A program made the position numbers and the translations under genes. A DNA stretch of 64,000 bases. Origin: Sanghuangporus weigelae. Its lineage: Eukaryota; Basidiomycota; Agaricomycetes; Hymenochaetales; Hymenochaetaceae. The notes beneath the pieces are model-generated. The model did no database searches. It saw only the letters and a program-made list of their open reading frames with translations, and was not told where the DNA came from. Within the stretch, counting starts at the first letter, position 1. Each line of letters begins with the position of its first letter. Shown piece after piece: positions 57,046-64,000 of this stretch. The stretch covers positions 434,001 through 498,000 of the forward strand of contig CP137324.1 of assembly GCA_033182465.1 (NCBI GenBank), read 5' to 3'.

Positions 57046-57954
57046 TCAGAGAGACCGTATTTTTCCAGGCCAGAATGCGTCGCTATCCTTGTTCTTATGG
57101 TACCATTCGCCATCGTGTGCCAAGATCACACGAACGCGGGGTAGTGTGAGCACGTCGGTTATACGTTTAATAGTCGCCTTCGCCTGCTCTTTGTCTTGAT
57201 GGATGCAAGTCAAGCCTCCCCCAGCTACGGGATACATAGCGATATCTCCCTCTCCACGAATGAGTCTCCAGTCGTGCGCGGCATCTCCAGCAAGGTAGAT
57301 CCATCCCCCGTCTGGTGACGTTCGTACCAAGAAGTTCATGTGCCCGGCTAAGTGGCCCGGTGCATCGACTAAATATAACGAGCCATCTCCGAAATAGTCG
57401 AATGTACGAGGAAACGGTCCGATTGGCTTCCAAGCACTTGTGGTGACGTCAAGAAACTCCGTCCGTCCCTTCGGTAAGAGGTCAGATGGGAAAATGCTCT
57501 TTGGGTCTTCAGGATACCCAGGCTGGAAGAGCGTTCGCATGTCTCCACCGACAAGGAACTTCGCCTTGGTAAACAGCGCAGGGTTTCCTGTGTGGTCCCA
57601 GTGACAGTGGGATAAACACACATGCGTGATATCCTCCACCGAGAGCCCGCCCTTAGCAAGCGCCGTAGGAACGTCGCATGGCACGCCTGCATTGTATACT
57701 TCTGATAAGCGCTTCCTCGTGAGCTCGGGATAGTTCTGGATGTCGCTTCGTATGCCGAGGTCAAAAACGATGCGCAAGCCCGAGTTGCGGTGCGTGACGA
57801 GGAACGAGAGTGAGGGCGCTACGCGTTTCTCGTCCTTGGGGGCTGTAGAAACGAAAAGGCAGCAAGGCATGTGTAGAAGGCCTCCTTCGAGAGCGGAGAC
57901 ATCGCAATAGGGCTGGTTGTTGCCGGGTGGAGGTAGAGGCGGAACGATGGTCAT
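57046..57954 (-). CDS. Metallo-beta-lactamase-fold hydrolase, lactonase-like
   Basis: Single-exon, 302 residues, ATG 57954. Contains the zinc box 'HVCLSHCHWDHTGNP' (H-x-H-x-D-H), a distal His in 'DAPGHLAGHMNFLV', Asp in 'IYLAGDAAHDW', and a last His in 'RVRVILAHDGEWYHKNKD', so all seven usual ligands are present and it should be active. This is the AHL-lactonase-like subfamily found widely in fungi; substrate unknown. The C-terminus is 'WPGKIRSL'. Its decayed twin lies at 53.8-54.7 kb on the opposite strand, flanking ATG17. No signal peptide seen; probably cytosolic. Confidence 0.91.
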   Translation of the reverse strand: MTIVPPLPPPGNNQPYCDVSALEGGLLHMPCCLFVSTAPKDEKRVAPSLSFLVTHRNSGLRIVFDLGIRSDIQNYPELTRKRLSEVYNAGVPCDVPTALAKGGLSVEDITHVCLSHCHWDHTGNPALFTKAKFLVGGDMRTLFQPGYPEDPKSIFPSDLLPKGRTEFLDVTTSAWKPIGPFPRTFDYFGDGSLYLVDAPGHLAGHMNFLVRTSPDGGWIYLAGDAAHDWRLIRGEGDIAMYPVAGGGLTCIHQDKEQAKATIKRITDVLTLPRVRVILAHDGEWYHKNKDSDAFWPGKIRSL

Positions 57955-58844
57955 TACGCTCAGCGTTGGTCAGCACGATAAGGCTGAGAGACATACATGT
58001 CGCTTATATACAGCAGTATGGACTTCTCGAACATCCTTGCCTATTATTGCTCTTTAAATGGAGGAATCAAACCCTGTTCATGAGACCTCACAATTGTGTG
58101 GACTTGCTATTTAAAGATGATACGGAATATTCATACTGGTGCTTAGAGATTTATGTTTGCTTAATGCTCTCTGTTGTGCATAGTTAGTTCTCCCAACTCG
58201 AAACTAGTTCGAAACTAGTGCTTTATTTTGCGAATGTGATACGAGGCGTAATACATAGTGCTATGCAGATATGTGATCAAGAAAACAAAATAACAAGGAT
58301 CAGCACAAGCAGCTAGCCGAGGCAAATTACGTCGCGAAATACCAGTATTGGCCTAATGTATGTACTCTATAGTGCTACAATTTCATGCCGATATGCGGCA
58401 TGGTAGAGCATAATAAGACATGCATGCAATGTGAAAATGTGAGACTAATGCTGATAGAAAGTGAATATATCAGACAAGAAATGAGAAACTAAAGAAAGCG
58501 ATGGATCAGTAATGACAAGATGATGGAGGGGAGGCGAGCAAAAGTATGAATTATATGGAGGGTAACAAGGTTATAGAAGGAGATATAGGGGGAACAGCAG
58601 TTATCCGCAAACTATAGGTACGGAAAGGGTATGATCGATGAAAGTATGTTCGACCTGACGCATTCCCGAGGACCGTCTATCAAGCCAAGCACTCGAAACA
58701 GTGGTCTGTCATGTCATCACCGCAACGGATCAGTGTAATGACATCCAATGACCACGTTGAATGGTATATTTTACATATAGCCTTGCATCAGAACCAAGAG
58801 GTGATGCTGCAATACAATGGATGACGAATACCAACGACCCCTCA
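57955..58844. other. Intergenic, AT-rich
   Basis: About 890 bp between the MBL gene start and the histidine kinase stop. Contains a small tandem repeat 'cgaaactagt' twice at about 58198-58220. No gene recognised. Confidence 0.45.
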
Positions 58845-61800
58845 CTATGTGACACCCAGTTGATGAAACATGGCATCCAAGGTTTTGAAAGCGACTGGTT
58901 TGACGAGACTAAATTTAAAAAGATGCATATTGAGCAACCTAAGCGAACAAAGGAGGGTCAACTACGTACTAGCCGTCAACTCCCGCTTCAAAGGCGCGTC
59001 GCTTGTCCTCAAGCGACGACATGCCCGTCAAAGCGAGAATCTTCACTGGACGTGGAAGCTCCGTGCCCATTTGCGATCTTGCATGTTCAAGAAGTCGCTT
59101 AGCCTCAATTTCGCGAATCTCCGCAGTCGCAGAGATTCCGTCAAGTACCGGCATTGATAGATCCACAAGAACGATGCTAATCGAGGTGTAGGTATAACGT
59201 GGATGACAATATAGAGAAAGACGTACTCAATATGATCGGTCTTCTTGAAGGCGTCCACACCTTCTCGGCCATCTGTGGCATGTTGGAGATCGTATCCCTG
59301 ACGAAATGAGAAGTCGATATCCGAAGAAAGTAGTGTTATGGGCATATTCTTACCTTGTTCCGAAGCCATCGTGACCTACAAAAGAAAAACTGACTCAGAG
59401 CGGGAAGAGGATGAGACTGGCGTGTCACTCACAGGAGATCACGAAGAATCTGGTTGTCCTCTACGACAAGTACCCGTGTCCTGTTGTTACCTTGCCTACT
59501 CCATGTGCCAACAGATGACTTCAGAAGTGTACCTCCTGCGCCAATAATGATAGTTGTATCTCCCGGACTACTCGGATATTCTTGTGGTGGAGAGACTTTA
59601 GGAGTTTGTATCGAGATTCGCTTGGATAATACAGGATGGAACGTATTTGATCTGGGCGTCATCCTGGGCCTTAAGGGAGTAGACGCTCCAGATTGTTGCG
59701 ATGTGTTTCGCAAGATTCCAGTTTGATCGGGAACCAATTCGCTGGGAAGTCCCGCAGGAGGTAAAGTGCTAGAGCGCTGAGGCTCAGGTGACGCCGAACG
59801 CTGTGCGCTCTCCTTGAAATGTATGATGTGCACGCAGGCCTTTAGTACCTGCCGCAGACGAGACGGGCCAGCTGGCTTAGAGACCAGACGAACAAATCCA
59901 CCCAGTCGCTCGAAATCATACACCGTAGCCATCGTCTCCGCGTCAGCCCGAGATGAAGTCAACAAAACAAAGGGCCGAGAAGTGTCTCTAGCAGCGGTTG
60001 CATGAGAAATCAGCTTAGTAGCCTCGTTCAACACAAGGATATCGCCTAGAGCACCATCCGCTGTAGGCACGATTTGGAATCCCCACCAATGTTCTAGGTA
60101 CTTCAGTAAGACTTCTCTCAAAAGCGCCGTGCCCTTCGATCCGTCGTCGAATCCAATCATGGAGACAGTCGGCTGCCTACCCTGCAATTCAAGCTTCTCG
60201 ATCTCAAACGGCTGCTCGTCTTCGGGAACATCAGCATCGAAAGTGATTCGGATGTCTGTCCCTACGCTTTCAGTAGACGAAACCTCGACTTGTCCGTTGA
60301 CGGACTCCGACCGAATTATACTGTTGACGATTGCCAAGCCAAGCCCCGTTCCAGACTGCAAAGGATTTTCTTGCGAGAAGGGGTGAAATAGTTGATTCTA
60401 AAAGGACCATTAGTTTATGCACAAATTCAGATGAGATAATAGGTTACCTTCAAGAACTCCTTGCTAATACCCTGAGTAGTATTGTTAGAAGTGAAAATGA
60501 CTACGGGTCTCAAGAAACTCACCTTGCCGGTATCAATGACCGCCAGTTCAATCTTGACTTTACCAGGCGGTGTATCTATGGCGTTTGGATGTTCCCGAAG
60601 TAGGATGTGCACATAGCCATTCTATAGAAAGTTAGAGTTGGTACGTTGAAGGAACAGGCAGTACAACCCACCGAGGTGAATTTTAAACTGTTCCCGATAA
60701 GATTCATCAGAACTCTCCGGATACCACCTTTCTCGCAGATAAGTTGCCAGCCCTCATTCCGGAGCCCCACCTCGATTACCACTTCCACAGATGTTCGTGT
60801 GATTGAAAATTGTGAGCCTGATAGTGGTGGTGCATAAACCGATCCAATTTCTGAGCTCGCTGGCAAGCGCGCACGATGCCCGATCCAGCAGCCTTCAACG
60901 GCCTCCTCGACAAGTTGCATGAGGTCAATTCTGTCCCACGACATCAGGAGCGGAAACAGGACACAATTCAACGATACTCACTTGCTGGGATGAATGACGT
61001 TCTCGACACCGCCGTTCTTGGAATTCCCGCTCAACTTGGTGAAGTCTAGAACATGGTTGACCGTCTCGACCAAAGACGTTCCACAAGCCTGTACCGTACG
61101 CAAGAATGAGGACTGATTGTCATCAAGCTCGGTATCAGCCAACAATTCAGCAGCCGCAAGGATCTGGCAATGACCGTCAGAAAAGGAAATAAGCAAGCAC
61201 CTGTGAGACTGCTCACTCCGTGCAGAGGAGTTCGTAGCTCGTGCGAAATGCTAGAAGGTGGTGTTACTTTAATACGTGCAGCACTTCTGTAGAAGAATTG
61301 ACATACTTTGAAATGAATAGACTCTTTGACTTGTCCGCGAGAATCATACGTCGCTTCAGTACCGCACTCAGTATTATAACACCTAGGAACAATTAGGAAT
61401 GAGCGAATGGATTCGTTAAACATTAATAAACCTTACCAATAGCCCGAAGGTATGACAGCTCGTGGCCCTCCAACTAATCGAAGTAAGCAAGATGATATAA
61501 AGAACTGCAGTTAGCGATGCTCACAAATGGTTTGACGTGATCAGCGGTATTATATGCACATAACAGAGCGAACGGCCTCTTGTCGATATTGAAGATGGGA
61601 ACGACTGGTAACAATCGTGTCCTTCAGTGAGGTTGTCGTGTCAGAGAATGCAAGAGAACGTACTCAAAGCATGCTGAATACGGGTCGGCAACATCGATCG
61701 GAAACATTTCGGAATAATGCCTTCAGCAACCTTCCCTTCAGGATACTTAGAGAAGAAATCCATAAATGATTGATATTCATCCGTCGGAATAGAATGAGTC

Positions 61801-64000
61801 GTAGTCGTAATTGCTGCTTGACCTTCTCCTACGCAATCACCGTGGTGGCACACAATCGAGATCGCGCCCTCGGCTTTCGTAGTCTCAAGAACATCAAAAA
61901 GCGAGACATCCATGACCGTTGCTCCTTCCACATCCAACGTCTTCTTTACGAGCTTTGCTGCGCGGTCGTACACGCGGTCCATGGAACCTGCCTTAAGGAC
62001 ACCGTGAGTCGAGGCTGTATCCTCGACGTCTATCTCAAGGCATTCGCGCGTGAACTGTTCCATAGACGTTTGAATGCGATCTCGAATCCGCAACTGGATC
62101 TTGTCCTTCCATAACTCCATTTCCCTCATAACGATAGCCTGCAGCAAGTAAGTTAGTATCAAATTATCGGGACCAAGTGAAATGTAATTACAGCAAATTC
62201 CTTGAGAGTATGTCGTTGCCGAGGCGTAAATTCTGAGTGAGGCTGGTCATCCATAATGCATAAGCTATATGAAGCATACGTTCAGTACAGTATGCCCGAA
62301 AAGAGACGCTAACGAATCCTTACGATCCAACGTTATGGCCTTCTGAAGTCCGTAAAGGTGCGGAGGCAAAGAAGCGAACATGAGGGCGCTCCACAACCAA
62401 AGGCTATGCCGCATACTCAGTACATGTCTGAAAAATAATAATTTAGTGCTCACGTTCATACTGAATCGCCAATCCCGTCGGGTGTCCAATATCACCGTAG
62501 GTTCATCACCTCTATTATACAAGGCATACAGTCTGGTCCATTACGTAAAAATTGGCAACAGCCCACCTTTGGAGTATTGCATGCGCGTTGAATGAAACGT
62601 CTCGCGGGAGAGTGTGCATGCCCATCCCGGCTACGTGAGAAAAGCACGCGAGGAGATACCTTAGTTCGATCAATGAGCACAGCCTAACCTGAAATACCCA
62701 CATTCCATCTTGAACCATCTGACAACATGTCGAGAAGTCATCAGTAGAATGTAGATATCCTCAATTGTAATGATGTCTTACTCTTCATCTTCGTCGATAA
62801 GAGAGACAACGACAATTTTGGTGCTGAAGACGAGTTTGGTCAGATACGCTATCCTATCGAAGTTTAAATCGGGCATCGTGTGCACAATGTTGAACCTGTG
62901 TCGTGAAACATGGAATAAAATTAGTCGAAGCGTCGTTAAGACATGCATGCGGAAGCATTTCAAAATCACGCACTTGCGCAGCGCTCGCCGTCGCTCAGCT
63001 TCATCTCGCGGGAACGGAGGTACAAGATACCCTTTGTCAAGGTACTCTTCTTCTTCTCGCGTTAACCTCATCGAGCTATGACCCATTGCCTTCATTGACT
63101 GTGCGCGAGAAAGCCCAGGCCTATCTGATGTCTTCACCTTTGCGCCAACAGAGATGGACATGCCAAGACGTAGTTTCGAGGTTGCAAAGGTAGCTCGTCG
63201 CCCGGGGACCGTCGGAGCGGGCGTTGGCTCGGTCACTGGAGCTCCTTCATCTACTTCGTCATCATCTACACTACCTGAGCGAGCCGGTAAAGGAGAGGAG
63301 GACTGACGATTCAGAATATCACGGTGCATCGGAGTGGTCGGAAGCGAGAGTGAAGCAGGAGTCTGTAAGCTGGGGCGGGATATTTGCAAAGATGAAGATG
63401 GTGGGTCAGAAAGCCGGCTAGTTTCGCTCATCTGAGAACTTGACAAAACCGGTACAAGACTGACGCTTTGAGAGGACGGGTCAAACTCTCCTCCTGGAAC
63501 GGGGTCGAGCTGCGTTGATGATATGTCCTCTCTCTTGCTCTCTGCAGCAGGCATAGACGCTGGACCTACACATGAAGCTTTGGTCTGAGCGTCATTAAGG
63601 ACTGCTAGCCCAAAATAATCTGTCTGATACGCCAAAGGAGACTTGGAATCCTCGTCCGACGTCGGGCGTAGGAGCGATTGAGAGGAGGGTGCAGGTACAG
63701 ACGAACTACGGGACGTAGAATGCGCGCGATGAGAATCTTCAGGAATGGCAGATGCGCTAACGACGTGTTCTTCTCGGGACGGGAATCTTTCATTTGGAAC
63801 TTCTCTGGCTGGACTACCTAATGGACTCGCTTCAATAGTAGGCAATAATGATGCGGTGGAGGCTGTGCGACCCTCACGCCGGCGAGAATGTATCGGCTCC
63901 GAAGGCAGGTGAAGAGGCTCATCATCGCTCTTACCAACCTCAGTCTCTTCGCTGGAGGACTGGTGAGTTTCACCACCGATGAATCTCTCCCATATCCTAC
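58845..64000 (-). CDS. Hybrid histidine kinase with GAF-like N-terminal region (partial, 5' end off window)
   Basis: Coding is open to the right edge ('RIWERFIGGETHQSSSEETE'), then a long Ser/Pro-rich segment, 'LTREEEEYLDKGYLVPPFPR' and a GAF-like block 'HTMPDLNFDRIAYLTKLVF'. A second input-like region 'VKKTLDVEGATVMDVSLFDV' follows. HisKA carries 'ISHELRTPLHG'; the ATPase shows N-box 'NLIGNSLKFT', G1 'DTGKGIS' and G2 'GTGLGLAI'. The receiver shows 'VLVVEDNQ', 'DLSMPVLDG' (phospho-Asp) and, after a 61-nt intron (58909-58969), 'YLVKPVAFKTLD', ending at a TAG at 58845. So all phosphorelay residues except the downstream Hpt are present. Likely cytosolic sensor feeding Ypd1. At least ten introns. 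Confidence 0.9.

Noticed and set aside
62778-63845. A separate gene starting at 63845
   Set aside because: The apparent start is TTG and the frame is open further to the window edge; it is the N-terminal part of the histidine kinase.
1-64000. CRISPR arrays, bacterial operons, rRNA genes, long terminal repeat elements
   Set aside because: None seen; intron-rich eukaryotic genes throughout and no long direct or inverted terminal repeats noticed by eye.

Overview
This window looks like a gene-dense nuclear segment from a basidiomycete fungus, most likely an Agaricomycete. Genes carry many short introns of about 50-60 nt with GTRAGN donors and CTRAY-like branch sites. The recognisable proteins are typical of the group: an NLR-like STAND NTPase with an MLKL-like N-terminal bundle, a GH131 glucanase, a Crz1-type zinc-finger factor and a hybrid histidine kinase. 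Species cannot be fixed from the sequence.

Layout. 1-1.5 kb: 5' part of an NLR-like gene on minus. 2.5-7.2 kb: the proteasome subunit SEM1/DSS1, a 13-exon GIT1-like MFS transporter and a BRCT protein. 7.5 kb: a small secreted Cys-rich peptide gene. 9.1-12 kb: an unrecognised large protein. 12-19.4 kb: a gene-poor stretch with only scraps of coding signal. 19.4-42.2 kb: a housekeeping block with CRZ1-like, a disrupted RAE1 copy, GH131, ATM1, an LRRC40-like protein, RAI1/DXO, a hypothetical protein, intact RAE1, ERG3, a DUF1295 membrane reductase-like protein and a LYRM5-like protein. 42.6-51.4 kb: an array of small secreted cysteine-containing peptide genes, minus-strand in the left half and plus-strand in the right. 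51.8-58 kb: ARP3, a decayed metallo-beta-lactamase-fold gene, ATG17, and the intact MBL paralogue in inverted orientation. 58.8-64 kb: a hybrid histidine kinase whose 5' end lies beyond the right edge.

The most unusual content is the peptide family. At least nine open genes of about 50-65 codons, one degraded copy and one dispersed member share a signal peptide and, in most cases, a C-x(2-3)-C pair and a terminal C-x-C-P. Most have a TATA box 45-90 nt before the ATG. Most also have a splice donor lying on the stop codon or within about 10 nt after it. In three paralogues splicing would remove the stop and add a related tail ([I/L]-Q-T plus three residues). That shared architecture links sequences too divergent to align well. 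I do not recognise the family; its function is unknown.

Other points of interest are two paralogue pairs (RAE1 and MBL) in which one copy is intact and the other broken, a 9-nt micro-exon in the transporter, and an 86-bp shared promoter between the LRRC40-like gene and RAI1.
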